From the NCBI RefSeq assembly GCF_030704535.1, contig NC_081820.1:21827001-21891000 (forward strand): a stretch of 64,000 nucleotides of DNA, written 5' to 3'. The translations under genes were made by a program, and so were the position numbers. Shown here piece by piece: positions 38,581 to 50,999 of the stretch. The notes beneath the pieces are model-generated. The model was not told the origin of the DNA and searched no databases. It was given only the letters and a program-made list of their open reading frames with translations. The stretch comes from Vitis vinifera. Taxonomy: Eukaryota > Streptophyta > Magnoliopsida > Vitales > Vitaceae. Numbering within the stretch: the first letter of the stretch is position 1; each line of letters opens with the position of its first letter.

Positions 38581-39599
38581 ACAAAAAAAAAAAATTCTCT
38601 TTCATCAATTTTTCTCTTTTATTAATACTTGTAGAGAACAAGCATAACTTGCAGGAAAACAATACTCCACTCTTTCTATTTTCATTGCCTAATAAGTGTT
38701 TAGTGGACCAAGCTTATAAATTAAGTTACCTCCATGTATTAGATGCCAATAAGAAAATAAATGGACTCCATGTTCATGTAAAATTCCTTAGCAACCTCTT
38801 TGACTTGGAGCAAATTCTTTATCCTAAGTTTTTTCTTCCTATAAATGAAAAAAAATAAATGTTAGAGATTTCTCATATTCATGATCATCCACAAATTAAG
38901 ATTGTCTTTAAGTTATTTATTTGATGTTGTTTGAAAAGTGTTTCTCAAAACAGAAAAATGACTTTTGAAAACGGTGTTATAAATTTCTATATTTTTTAAA
39001 TGTATTATAAAAATAAGTGTTTTATTTTTAATTATATTCTATATTTATATAATTATTTTTTAAATTAGGACAAAATAAGTGAAAACGACAAAATCTAAAT
39101 TATTAAGAAATAAAAGTAAATAATCTCATTTGTTGGAATATAATTTATTATTTTAACTTTATATGATATATAAATAAATAAATAAATAAATAAAATAAAA
39201 TAAAAACAATAATCACCCTCAATGCCATTTTCAATTTAATTCAAATTTATATTTGAAAAAAAAGAAAAAAAAATGCACCATAATCGGTAAAGGTTGAAGG
39301 AACCCCATTAACTTCTACCGGGTTACCTGGAAATTGTGGTGAAGTCTGCTGTAACACTAACAATTTAAGCTTCTTTCATTAATTACGTATTTGCTCACAG
39401 AGCGCAGTCAATCTGAGGCAGCAACAGACCTTGAAGACCCCATAAACCCATGATCTCTACACCTACACTTTTCATAAAACCCTAACTTGTTCTTAAAGAA
39501 ACCCTCGTTCCGCTCCTTAATCCCATAGTAGTAGGACGATCGATGCTTATCCTCTTGTCTGCTTCCCCATAACCCAGAAAATTCAGAAAGAAAAATGCT

Positions 39600-40005
39600 T
39601 AATCAAAAGTATTTTATAGCTTATGCATATATAGATATATAGATGTATTGTCCCCGTAACCAAACGGAAACAAGGCGTTCCAGTTCTAGTTCCACTTCCA
39701 CCGACTCATCTTTCGCCATCTCTGGTGTTCATCACTGCTTTGAAACCATGCAGTTCGAAAGTACAATTGATGAAGTAAATGCAAGCCAGAGCCCTGGTCT
39801 TCAGTAATAGCTTCGACTTGTGCACATTTGAGATCAGAAGCATTTACATCTTTCATATTCCAGTATTCCACTGATCTGCCTTATTAATCGATTCGCCGCT
39901 CAATTCTTACGCTTCTCTCTCTTTCTCTCTTTTCTTCTTCTCTGGGTCTATAGCTCTTCATGGGTGGGTCGTTTATGGTGACCGTGTGAATGAGGAAAGG
40001 GCAAA
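39600..40005 (+). promoter_or_regulatory. Promoter and leader of MYB17-like gene
   Basis: The 400 bp before the ATG are less AT-rich than the DNA to the left. They include a CT-rich tract at about 39911-39935, a common feature of plant 5' leaders. No unambiguous TATA box at a fixed distance was identified. Confidence 0.35.
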
Positions 40006-42012
40006 ATGGGAAGAAAACCTTGCTGCGATAAGCATGGAGTGAAGAGAGGAGCTTGGACTCCCGAGGAAGATGAGATCTTGATTGATTACATAAAAAAAAA
40101 CGGTCATGGAAGATGGCGGTCTCTCCCCAAGCACGCAGGTTTTTCTTTCTTTCTTTCTTTCTTTCTTTCTTTTTTCTTTCACGTTGTTTACTAGCTCTGT
40201 TTGGTTGGTGAGAAAAGGGAGGCAAAATGTAAAATTTATGAAGCTCAGCCAAATGAAGGTTTTCAACCTCTTTCTCGTGTTTTAAGCAAGGTTTTCGATT
40301 TTCCCAGTATTGTGTAGTAGCCGAGAAAATAGAGGAAAGAAAAAAGAAAACAAAACGAATTTTTTCGTGAAGCTCAGCTGTTAAGTGAAGGTTTTTGCTT
40401 TGTCTTTTTACATTCAAACACTTTGTTTAATTCTTTGTACTTCAGTAGTCGGTGACCAAATCTTCAACTTGCTTTTATTGCTTTCCGAAAGCGAAGTTTT
40501 TGCTTCAAAAAGCAAGAAAAGCAAGTTGATACTCTTAAGAACAAAAAGGTTTGTGAGGAGTGAGGACAGAGATCGTGTTTTAAGGGTTCTGATACGGTGA
40601 AAGCAGCCAAAAAAATGGCGTCGTTTCATCCTTGCATGGTTACCTTGCTGCAAGGAAAACGACGTCTTGTTGCTGGTCTTAAATTGAGTTGGTTTCAAGT
40701 GTCATGCGACTCTCAAGATTTTCAATATTCTCACAACCAACCACTTGTGTTCAGTGAGGATAGACGAACCTTTTTACGGATTCCGACCATCGTTTTGAGT
40801 GAGTCATCCCAGGTTTAAGAGTGGTGTTGTTTCACTCCAACCGCCACCAAACCTAAGCTAGATTAATGGTTAGGTCTCTAAAGATTGATCCTTGGCAACT
40901 TGTAAATGTTCGACGCCTGGGATTTTATGATTGAAAACTTTAACGATTGAACCACCATTTGAACTTAGGTCTGCTTCGATGTGGAAAGAGCTGTCGGCTG
41001 CGGTGGACGAACTATCTTCGCCCAGACATTAAGCGGGGGCCCTTTACTCCGGAAGAAGAGACTGCCATCATCCAGCTCCACAGCATGCTGGGTAACAGGT
41101 AATGCATGTCTTCATTTTTATGTTTTTCATGCTTCTCCCTTGTATTTGCTGAATTTTTCAATCCCTATTTTACTAGATTTGTTCCAGGTATCATGACCAG
41201 TAATGTGGAGATCATAGGCCTCTTCACGATTTTCTTAGTGTCATTTCTTGGATTTATATTTATCCTCTGTTTCTTGGTTCTAAAGGACCCTGTTGATGCA
41301 GTCCCATCCTCCTATATTTCGAGGTCAATATGGACCTTCCGCATTTTTTGTTTTCATATGTGAACTGAATGTAAGATATTTCAGGTGGGCTGCAATCGCT
41401 TCAAAAATACCTGGTAGAACGGACAATGAGATCAAGAACTTCTGGAACACCCATCTAAAGAAGCGCCTCCTGGGCAACCACCAAAACCAGCAGACCCAGT
41501 GGTCCTCTGTTTTGGAGCCAAGCAATGCGCAATCCAAGTCCCCTTCAACCCGGCACATGGCTCAGTGGGAGAGCGCTAGGGTTGAGGCAGAAGCTCGGCT
41601 GTCAATGGAATCGTTACTACTGAGGCCAGCATCAATGAGTAAAAATGACTCTGATTACTTCCTCAGGATATGGAATTCTGAAGTTGGAGACTCATTCAGA
41701 AAGAAGAATGGACAATATGGAGTAGCATGTCAAAGCCCCATTTCCTCACTGTCCACAAAATTCAGGTCAGGTTCAAGCCTCACAATGCAGAGAGGACCAG
41801 CAGGGACCAGCACATCTACATCAACTACCATAACCAGTAAACAAAAAAACATGGAGCCCAAGAGCCACACTGCATATGCACAAGACATGATGACCGGTTC
41901 AGACGACTCAAGCTCTTATGAATTGGGTTATTCTTCAGACATCTCATTCAGACTGCTGCTAGATTTTCAAGGGGACAACGACATGGGATTCCTACAAGGA
42001 CTTGCTGGATGA
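40006..42012 (+). CDS. MYB17: R2R3-MYB transcription factor, MYB17-like (subgroup 9)
   Basis: Three exons (40006-40138, 40969-41098, 41385-42012) join in phase to give 296 aa, with the standard R2R3-MYB intron positions. It begins [20 protein letters not shown]. The R2 and R3 repeats fill about residues 14-116, including [40 protein letters not shown] and [20 protein letters not shown]. After the DNA-binding domain comes [15 protein letters not shown], the subgroup 9 signature shared by MYB16, MYB106 and MYB17. GPF after the R2 repeat favours MYB17 over the MIXTA-like members. Arabidopsis MYB17 (LMI2) acts in meristem identity; that role is only inferred here. The adjacent remorin gene matches the neighbour of MYB17 in Arabidopsis, as I recall it. 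Confidence 0.93.
40141..40180. repeat. (TTTC)n microsatellite in MYB17-like intron 1
   Basis: TTTC/CTTT units repeat about seven times, just 3 bp after the intron 1 donor, followed by an impure T-rich tail. Likely length-variable between individuals. Confidence 0.9.
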
Positions 42013-42704
42013 TCATCATTTGTCCGGTCATGTGTTTTGTGGAGTTCAAGCATATTTTGGTTCCTGGTTTTCCTACTTGTATTCAGCCAAGCAGGTTTCC
42101 TCATATTCATCTGTAATGGTCTGTTTGATTGCTAAGAAGAGAAAGGGAAAGAAATGGAAATTTAGGGTAAAAGGTTGGAGTCCTCCTGGTTTTTCATTTC
42201 ATCCTATACTTCTTCCCAGAAATCAAATATGACTCAACAGGAGAAAACATAGGGTAAAAAAGAGGAAACAGTTTTTAGGAGGGTAGATAAATACAGCTAG
42301 AGATGTATCCCCTACTGTTTTATAATAGTACATATGATATGTTTTCAATAGAATACATGAGGATCTGTACATATTTTTTCCTTTCTTTTCAGTTCCCCAC
42401 AAGAGATGATACACAAATACAACTTGTAAGTAATTTAATACGAATTTTTCAATAATAATAATAATAATTGCCAACACCAAGGTTTCAATCACCTTCATAA
42501 CTTGGAAGACACAGAGTTGATTTAAGTTAGTTTTGCCCTCAAGGTATATACACACAAATACACAACTATGCACACAGACATAATAAATTTATAATGAGCA
42601 ACAAATTTCCAGAAAATAACCACACAACACATCTAAAAATCAATAGAGAAACATAAAAGAAAATATACAAATAGATATTCAATCAGAACCTGAGAATTTG
42701 AGCA
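42013..42704. other. Intergenic between convergent MYB17-like and remorin genes
   Basis: This holds the two 3' UTRs. No further gene is seen. A short run of ATA/TAA units occurs near 42455-42470. Confidence 0.5.
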
Positions 42705-45700
42705 TCAGAAGCATCCCAGTAACTTCTTTGGAGCACTTCCAGTAGCACGGTATTTTGCAGCCATCTCCTCTGCCTTGAGAAGATCTTCCCCACGTCTGGC
42801 TTCAATCATTGCCCTTTTCTCTTCCGCTTCCTTGTGGATTATCGCTATCTTGTTTTTCATCTTCTCCACATATTCTGCCTTCTTCCTCTCCAAATTTTCC
42901 TGAAATACAAGTATAAGATCACAAGTTCGAAGTATTTTTTTTTGTACAAATAAGAATCCTCATTGTTAAGTGATTTCTTAATTATAGAGATAAATATTGA
43001 AACTCTGAGACAATTATCCAACCCTTCATATCTTATCATCCTTAACCGATATTACTGAGATCCTTAATCCCAAAGTTAGTCTATGAAGAGCAAACTTAAT
43101 TTCACTAGTGTCTATAATTTATTTAGTCTATGAAGAGCAAATTTAATTGCACTAGTGTTGTCGAATATGAAACCTTTGAACTCAAATCAAGGTGCCACTC
43201 ATTTATCATCTTTACGCAATGAAGTTTACTGCTTATGGCTCTACTGCTACTACCTTGATTCATTATAAAGACCAGAATCAGATTCTGGAGCAAACACAAG
43301 ACATACAGTTGATCGAAGTGGGGAAGCATGATTTAGGTTTCATGTAACTGCTAATTCAGAAAGGGAAAACAAAGTATTGGAAACCAGAATGTAGGAATAG
43401 TCACGTTGACTAAGTCATACTTATTTTTTTCTCCCCTGTTTTCACAGAAAATGGAAATAACAATATGAATTCTAAGAAAATGAATGTAGGGCTGAAATTC
43501 CCTTCTACAAAATGAATAAAGAATTCCTACCTCAATCTTTTTCAGCTCAGCTTCCACAGATGCTTTTTGGCTGTTCTCCCATGCTTCAGTGGCAGATAGC
43601 TTTTTTTGAGCTCTGTTCAATAGTTTCAGTATGATAAATTCAGTATGCACAATTGGAAAGAAAATTCACTACATTTTCCTTATTGATTGATTTTAAAAAG
43701 GAAAGTTTGTATTTGACTCAAAAAATGACTTTCAGTTCTAAAAATCAACCCAATGAATTGAACAGGAACACTTTCAGCTTCTCAAATGGTATAAATGGAT
43801 GGTGAAACCTTTGGGAAGCTGCAATAATCAGAGTTAGCCTTAATCCCAAAGAAGTGAGATTGTAAAATCCCACAGATTGTTGCCATGTTTTCTGAATATA
43901 AAAATCAAACTGAAAGGTAAAACTCGTGTATACATAGATGTAGTTTGAATGGCAAAATGATTGGGCCTATCATATACTAGCTAGTATCAGGTTTAAAGCA
44001 TGTACAAGTTACAAGTTAATCCTTACATCTAATACCCACTTCCTGATTGAATTGTTTTGTTGGCTCAGACAATGCATCCTTCTTCAATATACTTGCCACT
44101 GTGAAAGGATCTACAATATTTGAACCAAAATTGTGGTAGGGAAAGCATTAAAGGAGCAAAATCTGAGTGAGAACTCTCTGTTAGTTTATCTTATATAACT
44201 TTATTCTACATTCAGTCTCTTATAGTTTAATTTCATAGGTTGAAGGAGCAAGTCTACTAGAAAGACATTCTATTTTTATAGCTTCTTCTCCTTGAACATT
44301 CTAGTCAAGCCATGCTGTCTTCTCTTAAACAACTTCTCAATTATGGCATAAATTTTTCCATGATGCAAACCTACTGAAAGGGAAAATAAATGATGAAAGA
44401 AAAACAAATAGTTTGCTCCAAGATATTTACACAAATTAGCAGCAAAAAATTGGATCCCATAATGTCCTGAAGGGACGCAATAACTTACCATCCTTTCAAT
44501 CAGCTATCAAAGTAGATTTCACATATTCTCAGCTTCAAGTAACAGGGTTCATTTGGAAGCAACAGATATGATGTGAACATGATGCAAAGAACTGATAAAG
44601 GACAACCATGAAATAATGACTTGAAGGTTGAAATATGCAAAAGAAAATTTCATCCAAATGTAAAATGAATTGATACAAGCCAAGGAAATTAAACAACAAG
44701 CATTAGTAATCTCATAGAAATATAGAGAACTCTTCCTACAAATATGTTTGAATGCAGCCATGAAATGTTAAAGAAAGAAAGGGGTCTTTGTACTTTAGGA
44801 CAAGGTATGAAAAGATTAAGTGATCACAATTAAGAATTGGAAATGCAGGAAATTGTCATAATTACTTCCCTATGGTTCTCGGAAAATTTGAGGAAAAATG
44901 TAAAGGAAAGAAAATACTAAATAGAGAGGAAAAGTAGAAGGAAAGAAAACCATTTTTTTAAATATTTTTTTTCTTTCCTAAGTACTTTATGAGAACCAAA
45001 CATAACCTTCATGAAAAATCAATCTTGAAACAGAATTCAGTAATACAGAAACACTACATATGTTTGCAGGAATATCTAATACTCATGAAAGCTCTTACTT
45101 GTTCTCTGCTTTACACTTTTCACTTTCTTCCCATGCTCTGATTAGTGATAGCCTCTTCTCTGTTGCAACTCGTGCAAGCACAGTGTCTGAAAAAAGGAAG
45201 TTACTATTATTCATATTCATCAAAGCTACAGAAGGTGGGCAATAAAAGGAAAATTTAAAACAAGAAAACGATCATTTATGATAAATTCAATATTACCTCT
45301 GTTGACAGAACCACCCTCAGAGCCTTTCTCTTCAATGGGTTCTGGAACCTCTGGATTGAATTAAAAAAAAAGGTCCAATTTAAAGATGTTTTTGTTAGGT
45401 TGAAGTTAAAAAATTGGGCAGTATATGAGCAACAAAACTAATATCATGCTTCTTTGAAACCTAATGCAGATCACAGAAGATGAATATGCATGTGATGTGA
45501 ACCAATTAATGATTCAATTTTCTGGTGAGATTCTGCTAAAGACAGAAATGGCAGGTAAAGAGCAGTCAAATAAGATCCAAAGCTTGCAACAGTCCGTGGA
45601 TTATTTAATCCCTGATAAAGATATGCCGGAAACAGCATCATATCCTCACTAACCATCAGTAAGTACCATGAAGTGATTGAAATTGCAAGAGGAAAACCTC

Positions 45701-46953
45701 TTTTTAAGCAGAAAAAACTATCTTTATCCCAACAAGACTCAAACCATTTCTAGTTAATGGGGCCCAATAGTCCTGGAAAGTACTTGACTGAGATGGGATC
45801 CTAGAGCATGAGGAAAACATATTCACACCTTTCAAATATAATTTCTGATCGGTGTCTTTTACAAGAACCAAAAGTTTCCATTTCAAAAACAGCATAGAAA
45901 AGTACAAACAGAACTCATCAGAAAACAGAGAATTAAATCATATTTGACTTGAATAGCATGGATACACCACCTTAAATGGCAGCACTATCCATAGCTGATT
46001 TTGTGGCAACCACTAAATCTTTCCTCAAAAGAAGAAACACCCACTAAAGAACTTAGATGGCTAAGATGCCTCTTTACACAATGAAATAAAATAATAAAGT
46101 AAAAAAAATAAAAAGGGGAAACATAAACAAAAGGAAGACACGCTTCATCATAAGATTCCTAAACAAAAAGTTGTTGTGATTAGTAAATTCACCATGTAGA
46201 AAAATTGAATCCAGGACAAAGGATGTCCTTAAGAAGAAGTATCAACAAGAAGAATAAATTCAAATATAGAAGGCCTCTGATAGGATAAAAATATCAAGCT
46301 CCAATTTGATGCAGGAAATAATTCGGAAATCACTCCAACTAAGAAACAAATATGATATCATACAAGACATCCAAATCTTTGAAACCGATCTACTATACAG
46401 AGAGCATAGAAGACAGTACTCAAACTCAACCAAATCAATTAATCTTAAATTTTCCACAAATTCATCTTAACCTCAACCAAAACACACAAATAATTCAATA
46501 ATAACAAATCGAAAAAGAAAAAGAAAACCGAAGCAAAATTTTTCCAGTAATTCCGTCAGGTTCTTGAGAAAAAAAGGCAGGAAAAGAACTAAAAATTATA
46601 CATCTATTTAGCTTATTTAAGCTGTTTTCTCTTATAAAGGAGACAAAAACAAAGCAACGGCAAAAATAGGAACAAAAAAATTTCCTTCCTTTTCTCACCA
46701 ACCAAACAGAGTTGCTAAAAACTTCAAAAAGTTGGGAAAAAAAAAAAGGCAAAAAGAAGAGAGAAGAGAAAAAGAGAATACTTTCGACGATGGCGAGTGC
46801 TTTGGTTTCATCAGGCTTCTCTTCCGGAGGAGGAGCTGGCGGAATTACGGCTTTCTCCTCGGTCACATCCTTGGGAGCTTCGGTTGGTTCAGGCGGAGGA
46901 GGATCCGTCGGCGTCTCCGATTCTGCGACGGTCTTAGGTTCCTCCGCAGACAT
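42705..46953 (-). CDS. Remorin (group 1)
   Basis: Five exons on the minus strand (46953-46782, 45350-45297, 45186-45099, 43612-43531, 42899-42705) join in phase to give 196 aa. Remorins are plant plasma-membrane proteins that mark nanodomains and affect plasmodesmata, immunity and symbiosis. The N-terminal part (1 to about 75) is Pro/Glu-rich (PTDPPPPEPTEAP, APPPEEKPDE), ending ALAIVEKVPEPIEEKG. The Remorin_C coiled coil (about 76-185) contains VLARVATEKRLSLIRAWEES, KLSATEAWENSQKASVEAEL and KKAEYVEKMKNKIAIIHKEA. The end, YRATGSAPKKLLGCF, is the membrane-anchor segment, with a Cys next to the last residue that is a likely S-acylation site. The start is the first ATG; the frame upstream lacks another before stops. 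Confidence 0.95.
43076..43158. repeat. 48-bp tandem duplication in remorin intron 4
   Basis: TAGTCTATGAAGAGCAAA-TTAATT-CACTAGTGT occurs at 43076-43110 and at 43124-43158, with two mismatches in 35 bases. This indicates a young duplication. Confidence 0.85.
44871..45004. mobile_element. Short AT-rich MITE-like element in remorin intron 3
   Basis: Starts TATGGTTCTCGGAAAATTTG and ends AGTACTTTATGAGAACCAAACATA. The ends are imperfect inverted repeats (TATGGTTCTC / GAGAACCAAACATA). It is about 134 bp and lacks the internal block of longer family members, so it looks like an internally deleted form. Confidence 0.55.
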
Positions 46954-47180
46954 TTGGTCTCAAATTTCAACAAGAATTTTCCAAATTCAGAAGCTGAGAA
47001 GACAAGCGCAGAGACTAAACAAAAGAAATGGAGAGAGTCTGTGAGGTTGGAAAAGACAAGAGACAGGTAACTTATACTGTTGCTGGAAAGCCTGGCATTC
47101 ATGGTAGGTATAGCTCCCCAATTGTCGTGTGCCACGTGTCGCATAGGGAGATGTGGAATGTATACAATTATCATTATTAA
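46954..47180 (-). promoter_or_regulatory. Remorin promoter: TATA-like box and G-box
   Basis: On the minus strand a GTATAAG sequence lies at 47071-47077, about 120 bp before the ATG. A CACGTG G-box, within CCACGTGTC, lies at 47133-47138, about 180 bp before the ATG. G-boxes of this form bind bZIP and bHLH factors. Control by them is inference. Confidence 0.5.
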
Positions 47181-47199
47181 ATTCCTTGTTGATAACATT

Positions 47200-50100
47200 T
47201 TAGGATTTTAGGGATAGCATAGAGTCCTAGCTCCGGCCCTACCATGATTTTATTCAATTTTTTTTTTTAATTTTCAAATAAAAATAATTTTTCTAAACAA
47301 AAATTTTCGACTTATTCTTCCTAAAATATTTATAAAAAAATAAAACCCAAAATATTTTTATTTTTCTAATCAAACAACATCCTCTTTTGATAATAATAAT
47401 AAAGATTTTTTTTAATGATTTTGAAGGTAGGTGGCTTTTCATAGTTTTGTCCTCAAACTTAATATAGATGGCATTGTTGTCATTGGAATTTTGTCGCACA
47501 AAGGCTTTTATACACCTTGGTGTATAAAAATCAAAAATGATTTTGGCATTATCATCATTTTTTGCTCCAATTATTCTCATTTAATACTTGGAATGTAAAT
47601 AATGTTTTTAATCATCTTGATAACTTTAAACTCAAATTAAGGTCAATTTAGCATGTAATAATAAGCACGAATTAATATCAACGTAAGAAAAATCAAAATT
47701 ACGATAAGAGTGATTTTTTGTTTCCTGGTTTGCTTTATAAGAAATGATGAATGAAAAATAAAATTAATATTAAAACACTCAAAGTTATTGATACGAGAAA
47801 ATAGTTTTTATAGATTGATTTTATAATTCTTTGATTAAGATTGCGGGATCATAGATATGATATCTTTGTGAGTATTAAATTATGGATTCATTTCGAGGTG
47901 ATGGATGATGGATTAGTTTTAGCGCTCTGTTTCTTATTTTGTAGAATTGCATCGTGATTCTCACGTAAATAGTTTGTTTTTCAGTCTTATTTTAATATAT
48001 ATTATTTTATTTTATGCATTAAAATCACTAGATGAACTATAATTAATTAATTTGAAATAATTGAAAGTTGAAACATTAATTTAAGGATAAAATGGGAAAA
48101 AGATAAAGCTGATATGATATGATAAATCGGATGCCGATTTGGAGGGATGTGAGCACCAACCATTTACTGTTTGTTTTGAAATATGTTGGTGAAATATAAT
48201 ATAAGATTCCTTGTTGTAATATCTTGTTGGGGACGGCGTCGTTGTGGGTTAGGCTGTAAAGGCGATTATTTTCCATTTCGCAATCAATTCAGTTCAGATC
48301 CTCAAAATCGGCGAGTTTACCGTTGTCTTTATCATATCAACGCTCCAAACCCCCCCACTCCCAGTTTTTTTAAGTTTTTCTCACATCGTTTTTATGAGTC
48401 ATACATGCCTGACCTCACCTTAAAGAAAAAGAAAATGATTGATTGCTTGAAATTTTTTTCTCCATTTTCCTTTTATGAAAAAAAAAATGTTTTAATAAAA
48501 TAAATATTTCTTTTATTTTTATTAACTTTTAAAATATTTTTTATTTTTTTTATAATTCAATCACTTAGATTCTACTTGTCATCTAAAATTATTTATTTAA
48601 AATTCTAAAAAGAATGATATCTAGATCATGTTTGATTCTTAAAAAATTAAAAAAATAAAATAAAACAAAAATAAAACGCATATTTAAAATTAATAATCAA
48701 TTTAACTTATTTTAAGTCTTCCACATAAAGATTAATTATATTTGATTTTTTTTTTCATATTTTTATCATAAAATTAAGAATTAGAAAATCATTTTTATAT
48801 TATTTTTTAATAATTTTTTAGAGTCAAACATAGCATTAATTCTTGATTAGGAACCTATTTAAATTAGATGAAGGCTAAAAAGCATGGATTAAATTTTATA
48901 ATATGATAAAATTATAAGAACAAGGACTAGTTTGGGAGGGTTTTTGATATGGCAAGATTTGTATAATGTGTAGCATGTTACTTTTTATTTTTTTAAGGTG
49001 GTGTTATAATGTGTTGGTGGCTGTTTGACGAGGAGACCACTTTCAAATTAATTGTTGAAAAAGTTCAAAAGACATGGGCCATGGGGACCTTACTCCGAGC
49101 ATAAAGTTTTATTTTATTATAAGATATTTAAAAAAAAAATTAACCTAATCACATGCTTTTGTATTTATTTTTTAAATAACTTTTTTTAATAATATTCTTT
49201 TAAAATAATATTTAAAATTTTTCAATAAAGAAATAGATTATCCCTCAATACCGACAAGCCATATGGATCATCTTGAAGTATTATTTCGATCAAGCGATGA
49301 ATAAAATATTTTATAAATAGTAGAATAGTTTTGTTGGTACCATTCACTAACATTCAACTCTCTATCACTCCAACTCATTAAAAAAAAAAAAGTGCATTTA
49401 CATTATATCGAAAAAGGTATGTACTCTGCATTTTCAAATATGCGGATAGATACCTTATCCAATCTACTCACGAACTTGTTTTACTTTTTACGTAACTCAT
49501 GCTATATATACGGAGGTTGAGATTGATGTGGCTCATAATTGCACGCACCCAAAATCTCTATCATTCTTCACTTTAATGCATCCAAACGGTAACCAAATTT
49601 TGTTTCTAAAATTTCAACATAGTTTTGATTTCTTTTCTACTATTAAATTCATAAGGCTAAATAAAAGATTTTTTTAATATGATATCTTGAAGGGCAATTA
49701 AGTTGTCCTATTGTTTAGTTATGAGTTTTTAGATCTCACGTGGGTGTCCATTTTTAGACCTTTACTTGCAAAGGAGGCAAGAGGGAGAAGAAATCTAAAA
49801 GATTTTCATTTGTGGATGTAATTTGCAAGGGATAATGAGGTTAGGAGGATAAGCTATGTCAAACCCGTCTACTAATATTTTCAACTCGTATCAATTTCAA
49901 TGGAAGGTGAGATAAAAAAATTCCCTAACCCAAGCCAAGCCCTTGGATAACTCGGGTTCCTACTAATTTTCATGGGTTAATAAGGGTTATTTTGATCCTT
50001 TTTTATTTATGAAAATATATAAATATTTAGATATAATTTAAGATCGATATTATACTTAAAAAAATGTTTACAAGCTAAATTAAGAAAGCACTAAAAGTAG

Positions 50101-50900
50101 ATGGTAATTTTTACAATTTATCCCAATAATAAATTAATGATTGCGGAATGGTTTTTGTCCTTATCATAGATGAAAATTTGTGGTAGGAAGAAATAAATGT
50201 TTAAAGTGATAGAGGCAGTAGGGGGCATATGATGATCACTTTCTCCATCCCAATCAGTCATGGAATGCCTTCAAATATGCGCTGTCGTGTTGGGTCATGA
50301 AAGTTACTTGACAGCCACTTGACAACCACATATGTGACAAGCTGATATTACCCTACTTTGATGAACAAACCCTCCATGACCCACTTCTAAAGCAATTGAT
50401 GTTATGCCCCCCAGCCTCCCTTCTCTCCCCAACCCCCCAACTAAATATCTTGTTCCATCTGTGGTCGTCTTTGCATCAACTCTGTTTGGACTCAAGCTCT
50501 CCCTTTCCATTTATACCAGTTGAATCTTACTAATATTGAGAATATTAATTTCATAAAAGCTTTAATGATAGTCTTATGACCCATGTATAAGTTTGATTGT
50601 TATAAAACAAGTGAATGAAGTAGTTATAAGCATGACTAGCTGTGAAGTCAAGAATTGATTCTAAATGTGGAAAAGGGAAGAGGTTAGTTTTTGGGGTAGG
50701 ATTGAATTAAAAAACTCTCTTGGACATGGACATATATATTTAAATATTGAATATTTGTAGTTTTCTCGAAACAAAACCTTTTAGGGTCATATTTTTGTCT
50801 TTCTTGACTATTGTTTAAGGTCGTGGCCTCTTATTTCTTAGTTGCACTTGGGTGGTGTGACAAATTAGTATAAATGTTTATCTTTAAGTAGGTATCTATG
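47200..50900. other. Intergenic, no gene supported
   Basis: AT-rich, with an AT-rich MITE-like copy at 48627-48832. Two less AT-rich islands at about 48190-48420 and 50210-50520 contain no convincing frame; they may be relic promoters or old repeats. Confidence 0.5.
48627..48832 (+). mobile_element. AT-rich MITE-like copy
   Basis: Begins CATGTTTGATTCTTAAAAAA, contains GATTAATTATATTTGATTTT and ends TTTTTTAGAGTCAAACATAG, as in the other family members. Confidence 0.45.
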
Positions 50901-50999
50901 TTATGAATGTTTGTTTGCATTAAATGTCATGAGTTATGGTTTTCTTATCATCTTAAGGTAAAAGTATTAACTTTGTATTATCCATGAAAGAAATTATCC

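Larger units (their letters stand above)
32531..39599. other. Gene-free AT-rich DNA rich in local duplications
   Basis: No coding region can be supported over 7 kb. It holds several two-copy diverged direct repeats (33.05/34.25, 34.43-34.64, 36.57/36.92 and 37.85/38.37 kb, listed separately), an AT dinucleotide tract at 37298-37324 and partial AT-rich MITE-like copies near 35.16 and 38.46 kb. Confidence 0.55.

Noticed and set aside
39868-39873. CCACTG as a possible LEAFY-type site before the MYB17-like gene
   Set aside because: A six-base core is too short, and the extended palindromic consensus does not match.
39884-40417. Minus-strand frame of 177 codons opposite MYB17-like exon 1
   Set aside because: Composition follows the CT-rich leader and the TTTC repeat (giving poly-KER). 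There is no family signature.
46712-47070. Plus-strand frames opposite remorin exon 1
   Set aside because: Gly/Ser- and Arg-rich shadows of the Pro-rich remorin N-terminus.
50487-50510. Word resembling the miR159/miR319 start (TTGGACT)
   Set aside because: Only seven bases agree, and no complementary arm was found within about 200 bp upstream.
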